A DNA stretch of 64,000 bases, taken from the NCBI RefSeq assembly GCF_014647455.2, contig NZ_BMPF01000003.1, positions 62,001 to 126,000 of the forward strand. The letters are read 5' to 3'. Under the pieces are notes generated by a model. It was not told the origin of the DNA. It saw nothing but the letters and a program-made list of their open reading frames with translations, and did no database searches. The translations under genes and the position numbers were made by a program. The number at the start of each line of letters is the position of its first letter. Within the stretch, counting starts at the first letter, position 1. The DNA comes from Halarchaeum grantii (GTDB taxonomy: Archaea; Halobacteriota; Halobacteria; Halobacteriales; Halobacteriaceae). Positions 34,342 through 42,724 of this stretch are shown one piece after another.

Positions 34342-34919
34342 CGCCGCATCGCCTCCGTCGTGACGAGCGTGTCGTCCGCGAGGAACTCCTCGATGTCGTG
34401 GGCGTCGTCCTCGAGGTCTTCGAGGTGCTCGCGGAGGAGTTCGCTCGTCGCCTCGTCGCCGAGGTCGTCCGCGAGCGCGACGTGCTCGCGCATGCTCGCG
34501 ACGAGCGTCGCGTACGCGTCGAGGTCGCCCTCGAGCGACGCGCGCAGGTCGAAGAGGTGTTCGGCCTCGAGGTGGACGGGCGCGTACTCCTGGAGCTGCG
34601 GGGGCGTGCTCGCGGGGACGCCGCCGAGCTGCGTGATGCGCTCGGCGAGGTCGTCGTTGATGGTGCGCGCGCGCTGATAGCCGCGCTTCAGGACGTCCGC
34701 GACGTCCTCGTGCTCGGCGCCCTCCGCCGTCCAGTAGTGCTTGCGCAGGAGGTAGAAGAGGTTGAACGCGCCCGCGTGGTCGGCGTTCAGCGCCCCGACC
34801 AGCCGCTCGGCGTCCGCCCGGTCGATGCGGACGGCGTTCTCCTCCATCGTCCCCCACGCCTGTCGGACGGTCGCGCCCTCGAGGTCGTGGACGAGTCGCC
34901 CGTGCTGTGGACTCGTCAT
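34338..34919 (-). CDS. Dps-like ferritin paralogue with altered ferroxidase site
   Basis: 193 residues, middle gene of the Dps triplet. Aligned with DpsA, H51 and H63 are replaced by Y62 and A74, while the opposite-subunit pair is kept as D89 and E93. The segment KHYWTAEGAEHEDVADVLKR replaces KHHWNVEGAEFNDLHGFLGE. The family length is normal. Could form mixed shells with DpsA, giving half-sites, or have another role. Starts one base after the dpsA stop and overlaps the next gene (ATGA); an operon of three is therefore likely. Confidence 0.85.
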   Translation of the reverse strand: MTSPQHGRLVHDLEGATVRQAWGTMEENAVRIDRADAERLVGALNADHAGAFNLFYLLRKHYWTAEGAEHEDVADVLKRGYQRARTINDDLAERITQLGGVPASTPPQLQEYAPVHLEAEHLFDLRASLEGDLDAYATLVASMREHVALADDLGDEATSELLREHLEDLEDDAHDIEEFLADDTLVTTEAMRR

Positions 34920-34920
34920 C

Positions 34921-35466
34921 TCACTGGGTCGCGCTCTCGAGGACGAGGGTGTCGTCCTCGAGGTAGTGGTCGATCTCGTGAGCGGCGTCCTCGAGGCCCT
35001 CGAGGACGTCGCGGAGGAGCTCGCTCGTCGCGTAGTCCCCGAGGTCCTCCGCGAGGCCGACGTGCTCGCGGACGGACTCGATGACGTCGCCGTACATCTC
35101 GCGGTCGTTCTCGAGCGAGGTGCGGATGTCGTAGACGTCCTCGCCCTCGAACTCGACGGGCGCGCGCTCCTCGAGGGTCGCGGGACCGCTCACGGGGACG
35201 CCGCCGAGGGCTTGGGCGCGCTCGGCGAGGGCGTCCGCCGCGTCCTCCGCCTCCTCGGCCTTCTCGCCGAGGAACCCGTGGAGGTCGTTGAACTCGGCAC
35301 CCTCGACGTTCCAGTGATGCTTGCGAAGCTGGTGGTAGAGAACGTACGACGCGGCGAGGTCGACGTTCAGCGCGTCGACGACCTGCTCTGCCTTCTCCGT
35401 GTCGAGTCGGAGGGCGTTCTCTTCGACGGTACCCGCTTCGCGGCGAATCGTCTTCTGGGTGCTCAT
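34921..35466 (-). CDS. dpsA: DNA protection during starvation protein DpsA
   Basis: 181 residues, very like Halobacterium DpsA in length and in the segments YVLYHQLRKHHWNVEGAEF and IDHYLEDDTLV. Stores iron by oxidising Fe(II) with peroxide inside a 12-subunit shell. The inter-subunit ferroxidase residues are intact: H51, H63, D78 and E82. The internal ATG at 35466 is chosen over one at 35490 because it fits the family start MSTQK and a TATA-like box 26-33 bases upstream. First gene of the dps triplet. Confidence 0.93.
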   Translation of the reverse strand: MSTQKTIRREAGTVEENALRLDTEKAEQVVDALNVDLAASYVLYHQLRKHHWNVEGAEFNDLHGFLGEKAEEAEDAADALAERAQALGGVPVSGPATLEERAPVEFEGEDVYDIRTSLENDREMYGDVIESVREHVGLAEDLGDYATSELLRDVLEGLEDAAHEIDHYLEDDTLVLESATQ

Positions 35467-35491
35467 TGCGTTCCGTAGTTGGCCCGGCACC

Positions 35492-35552
35492 TACTTAAAG
35501 CTTCTTGCATCAGAAACAAAATTTTGTGCTACCTTAATTTCGGTTGGCCTAA
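35492..35552 (-). promoter_or_regulatory. dpsA promoter with two palindromic sites
   Basis: Reading leftward: an imperfect iron-type site TTAGGCCAACCGAA (35539-35552), a perfect 12-base palindrome ACAAAATTTTGT (35516-35527), then the TATA-like TTTAAGTA (35492-35499) before the ATG at 35466. The iron-type site lies about 40 bases upstream of the TATA box, a position that suits activation more than repression. Confidence 0.55.
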
Positions 35553-35639
35553 AACAACCCCCCTCTTCCTCGTAGGGGTCATCATGGCCCGCAGCTGACT
35601 CGACACGCACGCTCGTCTCGTACACTTCGTCCGGCCGCC

Positions 35640-36281
35640 TCAGCTCAACGGAGCCGCCAGCGCCTCCCGGATCGGCGTCTCCCCGCTCAGCACCTCGAAC
35701 GTCAGCCCGTACGTCGCCTCGGCGTCGAGCGCCGCGACCAGCGTCGCCGCGACGTCCGCTCGCGGAATCGTCGCCTCCGACCGGTCGAGATGGCGGCCGA
35801 CCCGGACTCGCCCCGTCCCGTCCGCGTCCGTCAGCGCGCCCGGTCGCAGCACCGTCTCCGTCAGCGCGCTCTCGCGGAGGTACTCGTCCGCTTCGGCCTT
35901 CGCACGCAGGTACTCGCGCAACTCGACCGGGCTCTCCTCCGGCCGGTCGGCGTTGATAGAGGAGAGCATCACGAAGCGCTCGACGCCCACCTCCTCGCAG
36001 GTGTTCACGCAGTTGATCGCGCCGTCCCGGTCGACGCCCCACACGTCCGCCCCGCTGGAGCCGGCGGCGAAGATCAGGGCGTCACAGCCCGCGAGCGCGT
36101 CGCCGAGCTCTCCGGGGGCGGTGACGTCCCCGGCGACCGACTCGGCGCCGAGCGCCTCGATATCGTCGCGATACGCCGCCTCGCGACACATCCCCACCGC
36201 TTCGTGGTCGTCGTGCTCGGCGAGGAGTCGCGTGACGTGCTGTCCGACCTGCCCGTGTGCGCCGGCGACGAGAACGCGCAT
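35640..36281 (-). CDS. NAD(P)-binding protein (atypical SDR / NmrA-like)
   Basis: 213 residues. Rossmann motif VAGAHGQVGQHVTRLLAEHD at the N-terminus, then DALIFAAGSS and FVMLSSINADRPEESP, and YLRAKAEADEYLRESALTETVLRPGAL, all typical of the atypical SDR_a5 group. The active-site YxxxK is shifted (YLRAK), as usual in this group. It may bind NADPH as a sensor or reduce small molecules. Upstream of the dps operon in the same direction, 173 bases from dpsA. Confidence 0.87.
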   Translation of the reverse strand: MRVLVAGAHGQVGQHVTRLLAEHDDHEAVGMCREAAYRDDIEALGAESVAGDVTAPGELGDALAGCDALIFAAGSSGADVWGVDRDGAINCVNTCEEVGVERFVMLSSINADRPEESPVELREYLRAKAEADEYLRESALTETVLRPGALTDADGTGRVRVGRHLDRSEATIPRADVAATLVAALDAEATYGLTFEVLSGETPIREALAAPLS

Positions 36282-36425
36282 GCGCGACCCTACTCACGGG
36301 CGCGTGAAGAACGCCGCGGCCGCCCGACGCTCGCGCTCTGGGGCCGCGAAAAACGGGGAGACATCGGTCGTCGGCGCGGTTGAGCGCCGCTCGCGCTCGC
36401 GCGTCCGTCGCCGACCGCTCCGCGC

Positions 36426-37763
36426 TTACTCGGTGAGCTGGACGACGTTACCGTTCCGGGAGATGTGGAGGTCCTCGCCGACCGTGTAGCCCTGCGTCTC
36501 CGCGAGGTCGACGTACGGCGCGATGCCGCTGAGGGACTGGTGGGCGGGGATGATGTTCTCCGGCTGGACGGCCTGCAGCATCCGGTAGTGCCCCTCCTCG
36601 CGGAGGTGGCCGGAGACGTGGATGTCGTCGTAGATGCGCGCGCCCTGCATCTTCAGGAGCTTCTCGGCGGCGTAGCGCTGGCCCTCGTTCGTGGGCTCGG
36701 GGATGACGCGCGCGCTGAAGACGACCTTGTCGCCGTCGTCGAACTGGAACGGCGTCTCGTCGCGCGCCATTCGGGTGAGCATCGCGCGCGGCTCGCCCTG
36801 ATGGCCGGTGACGACCGGGAGGAAGTTGCCCTTCCCCTCGTTCATGATGCGCTTGAATGCGCGCTCGCGGGAGCGCCGGTGGCCGTAGATCTCGAGGTCG
36901 TCCGGGATCGGGTAGCCCAGATCGCGCGCCGTGTTCGTGTACTTCTCCATCGAGCGCCCGAGGAGGATGGGCTTGCGGCCGATCTCCTTCGCGAACTCGA
37001 CGATGCTGGAGACACGGGAGACGTGACTGGAGAACGTCGTCGCGACGATGCCGCCCGTGTAGTCCTCGAAGCTCTTCAGCGTGTCGTGGAGGTGCTTTCG
37101 CGCGACGGACTCGCTGGGCGTGCGGCCCTTTCGGCCCGCGTTCGTGCAGTCCTCGATGTAGCAGAGCACGCCCTCGCGGCCGAGCTCCTCGAAGCGCTCC
37201 ATGTCGAAGGGGTCCTCGAGGACGGGGTCGTGGTCGATGCGCTTGTCGAGGCCGTAGACGACCGCGCCCTCGGGCGTGTGGAGGACGGGGCTGACGGCGC
37301 CGACGATGGAGTGCGTCACGTGGACGAACTCCATGTCGACCTCGTCGCCGATCTCCATCGTCTCGCCGGCCTCCATCTTCACGAGGTCGTTGTCGACGTC
37401 GAACTTCGACTCGTCGTCGATCTCCTGGCGGACGAGTTCGATGGTGAACGGGCTCCCGACGATCGGCGCGTCGTAGCGGTGCGCGAGCTTCCCGATGGCG
37501 CCGATATGGTCGAGGTGGCCGTGCGTCGGCACGATGGCCTTCACGTCGCCCTCGAGTTCGCTCATGACGCGGTCGTCCGGGATGGCGCCCATGTCGATGA
37601 GGTCGAGGCTGTGCATCTGCTCCGTCCGCACGTCGTCGTGAATCAGGACCTGCGAGAGGTTGAGGCCCATGTCGAAGACGACGATGTCGTCGTCCATGCG
37701 GACGGCCGTCATGTTGCGGCCGACTTCCTGATAACCGCCGATTGTCGCGATTTCGATTTCCAT
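36426..37763 (-). CDS. rnj: Ribonuclease J
   Basis: 445 residues, the archaeal RNase J size. A metallo-beta-lactamase/beta-CASP nuclease that degrades or trims RNA 5' to 3'. Zinc-binding HGHLDH is at residues 81-86; other motifs are [14 protein letters not shown] (His), [11 protein letters not shown], and in the beta-CASP part [14 protein letters not shown] and the C-terminal [10 protein letters not shown] and IIPAHQ. The start at 37763 ([18 protein letters not shown]) matches the family; the in-frame ATG at 37781 would add six residues. Confidence 0.95.
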   Translation of the reverse strand: MEIEIATIGGYQEVGRNMTAVRMDDDIVVFDMGLNLSQVLIHDDVRTEQMHSLDLIDMGAIPDDRVMSELEGDVKAIVPTHGHLDHIGAIGKLAHRYDAPIVGSPFTIELVRQEIDDESKFDVDNDLVKMEAGETMEIGDEVDMEFVHVTHSIVGAVSPVLHTPEGAVVYGLDKRIDHDPVLEDPFDMERFEELGREGVLCYIEDCTNAGRKGRTPSESVARKHLHDTLKSFEDYTGGIVATTFSSHVSRVSSIVEFAKEIGRKPILLGRSMEKYTNTARDLGYPIPDDLEIYGHRRSRERAFKRIMNEGKGNFLPVVTGHQGEPRAMLTRMARDETPFQFDDGDKVVFSARVIPEPTNEGQRYAAEKLLKMQGARIYDDIHVSGHLREEGHYRMLQAVQPENIIPAHQSLSGIAPYVDLAETQGYTVGEDLHISRNGNVVQLTE

Positions 37764-38184
37764 AGGTATGTGGCCGATCAATGCGTTCCGACGGTGACGC
37801 GTGCGACCGGCGTCGACGCACAGCCCACCCGACCACCGCAGTCGAACATGGCTGTGCGTCCGCGCCGAGCGTCAGTGCCGCGGACCGCACGTCTTTCGGA
37901 TACGCGACCAAAGGAGGCCGGGGCTTAAGAGCTTCAGGGTTCCGTCTCGGGTGATGCACTCACGCGTCCCGGGCACGCGCGGGCGTGGCGCTCGCTCGAC
38001 GGCGGATGCGGCACGTGCGGGCGGCGAGCGCGGCGCCGACGCGTTCGCGGCAGGGCGGCCTCGGGACGACTGTCGAGCCCCCTCCTCGATGGGGCGCTTG
38101 CGGTCGGCGGCTCCGCTCGCGCCCGCTGATTCTGTCACTGGGGTATAAGGACACGGGGTGGATAGTGACGGACGAGCGCACACT
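37764..38184. other. Intergenic region upstream of RNase J
   Basis: 421 bases without a supported gene. A TATA-like CTTAAG (37923-37928) lies about 160 bases upstream of rnj on the minus strand; if used, the rnj mRNA has an unusually long leader for a haloarchaeon. Near 38145, GGTATAAGG is a possible TATA element for the GlcG-like gene at 38185. Confidence 0.4.
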
Positions 38185-38595
38185 ATGACAGAGACGATCA
38201 CGCTCGAGGAGGCGACGGAACTGATAGAGGCCGCCGAAGAGGCGGCCGAAGAGATGGGGCTGGCGATGGTGATTACGGTGGCGAACCCGGCGGGGAACCT
38301 CGTGGCCCAACACCGGATGGACGGCGCGTGGCTGGCGAGCGTCTCCATCTCGCGAAACAAGGCGTACACGGCGGCGGCGCTCCAGATGCCGACTCACGAG
38401 TTGGCCGATCCCACGCAACCGGGCGAGTCGCTGTGGGGGCTCCAGACCACCGACGAGAACCGCCTCGTCGTCTTCGGCGGCGGCTATCCCCTCGAGGAGG
38501 ACGGCGACATCGTCGGCACCGTCGGCGTCAGCGGCGGCGAGGTTGCACAGGACATGGCCGTCGCCGAAGCCGCCGTCGACGCGTTCGAGTCGTAG
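38185..38595 (+). CDS. GlcG/HbpS family (heme-binding-like) protein
   Basis: 136 residues of the GlcG/HbpS/PduO family. LEEATELIEAAEEAAEEMGLAMVITVANPAGNLVAQHRMDGAWLASVSISRNKAYTAA (outline) and GGYPLEEDGDIVGTVGVSGG match the family's alpha/beta fold. Known members bind heme or cobalamin-related ligands, but several have no assigned role. Start ATG at 38185; the upstream in-frame codon is non-standard. 163 bases before the aldo/keto reductase, same direction. Confidence 0.87.
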   Translation: MTETITLEEATELIEAAEEAAEEMGLAMVITVANPAGNLVAQHRMDGAWLASVSISRNKAYTAAALQMPTHELADPTQPGESLWGLQTTDENRLVVFGGGYPLEEDGDIVGTVGVSGGEVAQDMAVAEAAVDAFES

Positions 38596-38758
38596 GGCGG
38601 CCCGCGCGCCGCGCGCGTCGGCGCGTCGGCGGCATCGGTGCTGCCGACTCGACGCCGGCGACACGATCACCATCGGGACCCCGCTATCGGTGACCTGCGG
38701 CCCGAACGGGGTTCCGCGACGCGAACCTACTTGCTCCTGCGTCGGGACACCACACACC

Positions 38759-39724
38759 ATGGAGTACACGACGCTCGGGAACACGGGCACGACGGTGAGC
38801 GAGCTTTGTCTGGGCTGTATGAGCTTCGGGAGCGGCGACGACTGGATGCTCGAGGAGGAGGAGTCGCGGGAGATAATCGAGCGGGCGATCGACTTGGGGA
38901 TCAACTTCTTCGACACGGCGAACGTCTACTCGACCGGCGAGTCCGAGGAAGTCCTCGGAAACGTGCTCGATGACTACGAGCGCGACGAGCAGGTGGTGGC
39001 GACGAAGGTGTTCGGCGAGATGGGCGAGGACCCGAACAAGCAGGGGCTCTCCCGGAAGGCCATCGAGCAGGAGTTGGAGAACTCCCTCGAACGGCTCGGC
39101 ATGGACACCGTCGACCTCTACCAGATCCACCGCTGGGACTACGACACACCCATCGAAGAGACGCTCCGAGCGCTCGACGACGCCGTTCGTCGCGGGCAGA
39201 CCCGATACATCGGCGCGTCGTCGATGTGGGCCCACCAGTTCGCCGACGCTCTCCACACCAGCGACGCACTCGGCCTCGAGCGCTTCGCGACGATGCAGAA
39301 CTGCTACAACCTCGGCTATCGCGAGGAGGAGCGCGAGATGCTCCCCCTGTGTGAGAAAGAGGACGTCGGCGTCATCCCGTGGAGCCCGCTCGGCGCGGGC
39401 TTCCTCACGCGCCCCCACGAGGAGTCGACGGCGACGACCCGCGGCGAGCACGAGGCCGAATACGGCGTCCCCTACCTCGAGGGTGGCGGCGAGGAGATCA
39501 ACGAGCGCGTCGAGGAGCTGGCGGCGGAGAAGGACCTGACGATGGCGCAGGTCAGTCTCGCGTGGCTCCTCCACAAGGATTGGGTGGACGCGCCCATCGT
39601 CGGGACGTCGAGCGTCGAGCACCTCGAACAGGCCGTCGAGGCCACCGACGTCGACCTCTCGGACTCCGAGATGGAGTACCTCGAGGAACCCTACGAGCCA
39701 ATGGAGGTCTTCGGGCACGAGTAA
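38759..39724 (+). CDS. Aldo/keto reductase
   Basis: 321 residues, a TIM-barrel NADPH-dependent reductase. The catalytic tetrad is seen as D and Y in FFDTANVYSTGESEEVLG, K in VVATKVFG and H in DLYQIHRWDYDTP. The C-terminal cofactor-binding region reads APIVGTSSVEHLEQAVEA. It is close to the YajO/Gcy-like group. Substrate unknown. Start ATG at 38759, which immediately precedes MEYTTLGNTGTTVSELCLG, the standard beginning. Confidence 0.93.
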   Translation: MEYTTLGNTGTTVSELCLGCMSFGSGDDWMLEEEESREIIERAIDLGINFFDTANVYSTGESEEVLGNVLDDYERDEQVVATKVFGEMGEDPNKQGLSRKAIEQELENSLERLGMDTVDLYQIHRWDYDTPIEETLRALDDAVRRGQTRYIGASSMWAHQFADALHTSDALGLERFATMQNCYNLGYREEEREMLPLCEKEDVGVIPWSPLGAGFLTRPHEESTATTRGEHEAEYGVPYLEGGGEEINERVEELAAEKDLTMAQVSLAWLLHKDWVDAPIVGTSSVEHLEQAVEATDVDLSDSEMEYLEEPYEPMEVFGHE

Positions 39725-39847
39725 CCGTAGTTCTGAGCGTCGGCGAAGAACTACGAAAAAGCGAGCGCTGAACGGAGTGAGGCGCGAGTAAACGCGGCAA
39801 CCGAGCGACAGTGAGGCGCCGCGAACGACGAGCGGGAGGACGGGGCG
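39725..39847. repeat. Short-repeat intergenic element (REP-like)
   Basis: About 100 bases rich in GAGCG and AGTGAG words: GAACGGAGTGAGGCGCGAG, then CGAGCGACAGTGAGGCGCCG, then CGAACGACGAGCGGGAGG. These are imperfect copies of one another. Lies between two convergent genes (aldo/keto reductase and thioredoxin). Such GAGCG/AGTGAG clusters are frequent in haloarchaeal spacers and may form RNA hairpins. Confidence 0.4.
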
Positions 39848-40177
39848 CTAGTTCTCGTCGAGGAATGCCTCGATGGCGTGGCCGCCCTGGAAGCCCTCGG
39901 CGAGCGTCGCGACGACGTCGCCGTCCTCGATGAGGACGAGCGTGGGGACGCTGCGGACGTCGTAGCGGTCGACGAAGTCGAGGTCGTCGCCGGCGTTCGC
40001 CATGGCGACGGTGACGTCGTCGCGGGCGCGAGCGACGTTGCCGAGGACGGGCTCGATGGCGTTGCAGAGCGTGCAGCCGGACGTGTAGAGGTCAAGGAGG
40101 ACGCGGTCTTCGCGGTCGAGGAGGTCGTCGAGGTCGTCGGTGTCGTCGAGGCGGACGACGGGCGCTGTCTCCTGCAT
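39848..40177 (-). CDS. Thioredoxin family protein with CTLC active site
   Basis: 109 residues, a single thioredoxin fold. The redox pair is C35-T-L-C38 (YTSGCTLCNAIEP) in place of the usual CGPC, and the cis-proline loop is SVPTLVLIEDG. Thiol-disulfide exchange in the cytoplasm is expected; the changed dipeptide should shift redox potential. Start at 40177. 46 bases after the DUF420 gene, same direction, so possibly cotranscribed. Confidence 0.9.
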   Translation of the reverse strand: MQETAPVVRLDDTDDLDDLLDREDRVLLDLYTSGCTLCNAIEPVLGNVARARDDVTVAMANAGDDLDFVDRYDVRSVPTLVLIEDGDVVATLAEGFQGGHAIEAFLDEN

Positions 40178-40223
40178 GGTCTTGCGTACGCGCTGCACGG
40201 CTATCAACCCGTTCCGAGGACTG

Positions 40224-40787
40224 CTACCACGCGACGTGGAGGAGGACGTAGACGACGACGCCGAGACCGAAGGAGACGAGCCAGAGCGGCGCGGCGACGC
40301 GGCCGACGCGCGGGTGGTTCGTGCGCGGGAGGGCCGCGACCGGCCGGGTGAGTGCGAGCAGGACGACGTAGTAGAGCAGGGGGATGCAGACGATGGCGAG
40401 GAAGACGTGGACGGCGAGCACGGGCAGGTAGACGTACTGCTCGACGACCGCCGGGCCGGTGAACGGCGTCGGGCCGCGCAGGCTGACGCGGTAGAGGTAG
40501 CAGACGAGGAAGAGCGCGAAGAGGCCGAGACCGGTGAGCATCGCGCGCCGGTGGCGGTGGACGTCACCGCGGCGGATGGCGCGCCAGCCGACCGCGACGA
40601 CGACGAACGCGACCGCGCAGATCGCGGCGTTCAGCGTCGGAATCAGGGCGAGTACCCAGTCCGGTGCGACGGGCAGGAGCGCGGACGGGAGCGCGCCGAG
40701 GACGGCGCCGAAGACGAGCGCGAGCGAGACGGCGCTCAGGACGGCGGTCGCGGCGGGGACGTGGTCGGCGAGTGGGTGGTCTGACAT
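40224..40787 (-). CDS. DUF420 family membrane protein
   Basis: 187 residues with five to six hydrophobic helices. The DUF420 pattern is visible: LIPTLNAAICAVAFVVVAVGWRAIRRGDVHRHRRAML and later VYLPVLAVHVFLAIVCIPLLYYVVLLAL (outline). These proteins are often linked to cytochrome oxidase assembly; H in HRHRRAM and in AVHV may bind heme or copper. Start at 40787. CtaA, a heme A synthase, is elsewhere in the window but not adjacent. Confidence 0.85.
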   Translation of the reverse strand: MSDHPLADHVPAATAVLSAVSLALVFGAVLGALPSALLPVAPDWVLALIPTLNAAICAVAFVVVAVGWRAIRRGDVHRHRRAMLTGLGLFALFLVCYLYRVSLRGPTPFTGPAVVEQYVYLPVLAVHVFLAIVCIPLLYYVVLLALTRPVAALPRTNHPRVGRVAAPLWLVSFGLGVVVYVLLHVAW

Positions 40788-40873
40788 CGCGGATGGTCGT
40801 ACCCGGTGCTTCTGGCGCCTCGACAATCAACGCTTCCGTCGCGACCGACCGCCCTCACGCGACGGGAACGCTT

Positions 40874-41284
40874 CTACACCGGGACGAGCGCGACGGGGAC
40901 GGCGCGCGTCTCGAGGACGGCCTTCGTCATGCTCGCGTGGGTGACGCCCTCGACGGCGGTGCGCTCGACGGCGCCCATGACGACGTACTCGTACTCGTGT
41001 CCGGACTCGAGGATGGCGTCCGTGAGGCGCTTTTGCGGCGAGACGTTCGTGTCGTCCGAGAAGGACTCGCGCTCCTCGACAGCGATTTCGGCGGCGACGC
41101 CGGGCGCGACGCGCGCGAGCAGCTCCTCGGCCTCCGAGCGGAGCGCCGTCGCGTCCTCTTCCTCGCCCTCTTGGACGTGATAGACGTAGAGGTCGTGTCC
41201 GCTCGCGGACGCCTGGCGCGCCGCGAACTCCAGTACCGCCGTCCGTCGCTCCGGCTCCCCGTACGCGACGAAGATGGTGCCCAT
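40874..41284 (-). CDS. Universal stress protein family, single domain
   Basis: 136 residues. The N-terminal beta strand is TIFVAYGEPERR, the central part YVYHVQEGEEED, and the end VVMGAVERTAVEGVTHASMTKAVLETRAVPVALVPV. The nucleotide-binding G-x2-G-x9-G(S/T) loop is changed to GAVERTAVEGVTHAS, so ATP binding is uncertain. Role in stress response inferred from family. Divergent from the PAC2 gene. Confidence 0.85.
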   Translation of the reverse strand: MGTIFVAYGEPERRTAVLEFAARQASASGHDLYVYHVQEGEEEDATALRSEAEELLARVAPGVAAEIAVEERESFSDDTNVSPQKRLTDAILESGHEYEYVVMGAVERTAVEGVTHASMTKAVLETRAVPVALVPV

Positions 41285-41379
41285 ACCCCGCCCGTTCGAA
41301 CGGTCGGCCCTTTAGCGGTTCGGCGACGACCGCCGCGTCGGGATAGAGTTACGGTGCCGGGCGCCGACGAACGCGACGT

Positions 41380-42132
41380 ATGACGGCAGACCTCTCGTTC
41401 GACGTGACCGCCGATGACGCCGAAACCGGTTCGACGCTCGTCGTCGGCCAGTCACAGCCCGGATTCGCGGGTGTGACGGCCGCCGACTACCTGGTTCGCC
41501 ACCTCGAAAGCACCGAGGCCGGCCACGTCTCCTCGGCCGACCTCCCGGCCATCGCGCCCGTTCAGGACGGAACGCCGCGCCACCACAGCCGCCTCTACAC
41601 GCTCGCGAACGCCGACTGCAGCGTCCTCGTCGGCGAGCTCTTCGTCCCCGGCGCGGCCGCGCGTTCCTACGCCGACGCGCTCCTCGCGTGGGCGGCGGCG
41701 AACGGCATCACGGAGATCGCGGTCCTCCACGGCGTCCCGTTCCAGCACGGCCCCGACGAGCACGCGGTCTTCCACGTCGCCACCGGCGACTATCGGTCGA
41801 ACCGACTCCCTGAGGGGGTCTTCCGCCCGCTACAGGGCGGGTTCCTCGACGGCGTGGTCGGCGAGCTCGTCACGCGCAGCCTCGAGGACCGGGCGCCCGA
41901 CGTCGGCGTCTACGTCACGCCCGCGCACCCGCCCGGCCCGGACGTCGATGCGGCGCTGCGACTCATCGACGCGCTCCAGTCGGTCTACGGCATCGACGTC
42001 GATGCCTCCGAACTCGAGGAACTCAGCGAACAGCTCCGGAGCTACTACGCGCAACTGGCGAACCGGACCGCGAGCGTGGCCGAGGAGGAACCGCTCTCCG
42101 GCTACGGCTACGACGACACCACCTATATGTGA
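41380..42132 (+). CDS. PAC2 family protein (proteasome assembly chaperone-like)
   Basis: 250 residues. PAC2 pattern: LVVGQSQPGFAGVTAADYLVRHLESTEAGHV at the N-terminus (outline), HHSRLYTLANADCSVLVGELFVP in the middle, GFLDGVVGELVTRSLEDRAPDVGVYVTPAHPPGPDVDAA (outline), and an acidic C-terminal tail. Archaeal members may help proteasome assembly or act as ATP-grasp-linked chaperones; a specific role is unknown. Divergent from a universal stress gene. Confidence 0.85.
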   Translation: MTADLSFDVTADDAETGSTLVVGQSQPGFAGVTAADYLVRHLESTEAGHVSSADLPAIAPVQDGTPRHHSRLYTLANADCSVLVGELFVPGAAARSYADALLAWAAANGITEIAVLHGVPFQHGPDEHAVFHVATGDYRSNRLPEGVFRPLQGGFLDGVVGELVTRSLEDRAPDVGVYVTPAHPPGPDVDAALRLIDALQSVYGIDVDASELEELSEQLRSYYAQLANRTASVAEEEPLSGYGYDDTTYM

Positions 42133-42136
42133 GCAC

Positions 42137-42724
42137 TCAGTCGTCGAGCGCCCGCCGGAACCTCCGGACCTCCTCGCGGATCGCCCGCCACTGCTCGACG
42201 GTGCCCGGAACCGCGTCTCGCGACCCGGACTCGCCCGCGATGCCGTCGCCCTGCGTGGCGCGGTCGACGAGCGCGCGCACCTCGCCGGGGTTCGGGACGC
42301 CCCGGAAGACGAGGTCGCCGCCGCCCGCGAGTTCGAACCCCACGTTCCCGTAGTCGAAGAGCGACCCGGTGAAGGACTGCGTGTACGCGCTGTTCTGGAC
42401 GGTTTCGAGCGCGGCCTGCGTGACCGCGCGCGAGAGCACGCCCGTCTTCACGTAGAGCGCGTCGTCGCTCACGACGTACTGCGTGTGCCGGTTGACGAGG
42501 TAGCGCCACGCCGCGACCGCCACCCCGACGGGGACGAGCGCGAGCGCGAGCGGCGTCTCGATCAGCCAGCCGGCGACGCCGGCGACGGCGAGCACACAGC
42601 CCACGAGCACGGCCGGGAGGACGCGCGTGAGTCGCGGGCGCGCCGTCCACGCCACCGTCTCGTCGGCCGCGAGCGGCACCGCCGCGTCGACGTCTTCGCG
42701 CCCCGCTGCCCCGGACCCCGTCAT
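42137..42724 (-). CDS. PH-domain membrane protein (YdbS/bPH2-like), second of a pair
   Basis: 195 residues. Two hydrophobic helices near residues 35-75, then a PH-like domain (RHTQYVVSDDALYVKTGVLSRAVTQAALETVQNSAYTQSF in outline) and a C-terminal helix. Bacterial PH domain 2 proteins of this type are membrane-linked with unknown function. It overlaps the preceding paralogue by four bases (ATGA). The acidic, alanine-rich N-terminus is short. Confidence 0.85.
   Translation of the reverse strand: MTGSGAAGREDVDAAVPLAADETVAWTARPRLTRVLPAVLVGCVLAVAGVAGWLIETPLALALVPVGVAVAAWRYLVNRHTQYVVSDDALYVKTGVLSRAVTQAALETVQNSAYTQSFTGSLFDYGNVGFELAGGGDLVFRGVPNPGEVRALVDRATQGDGIAGESGSRDAVPGTVEQWRAIREEVRRFRRALDD

Noticed and set aside
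36465-37928. 487-residue frame antisense to RNase J
   Set aside because: RNase J motifs are intact on the minus strand; the antisense is a Val/Asp/Glu-rich shadow.
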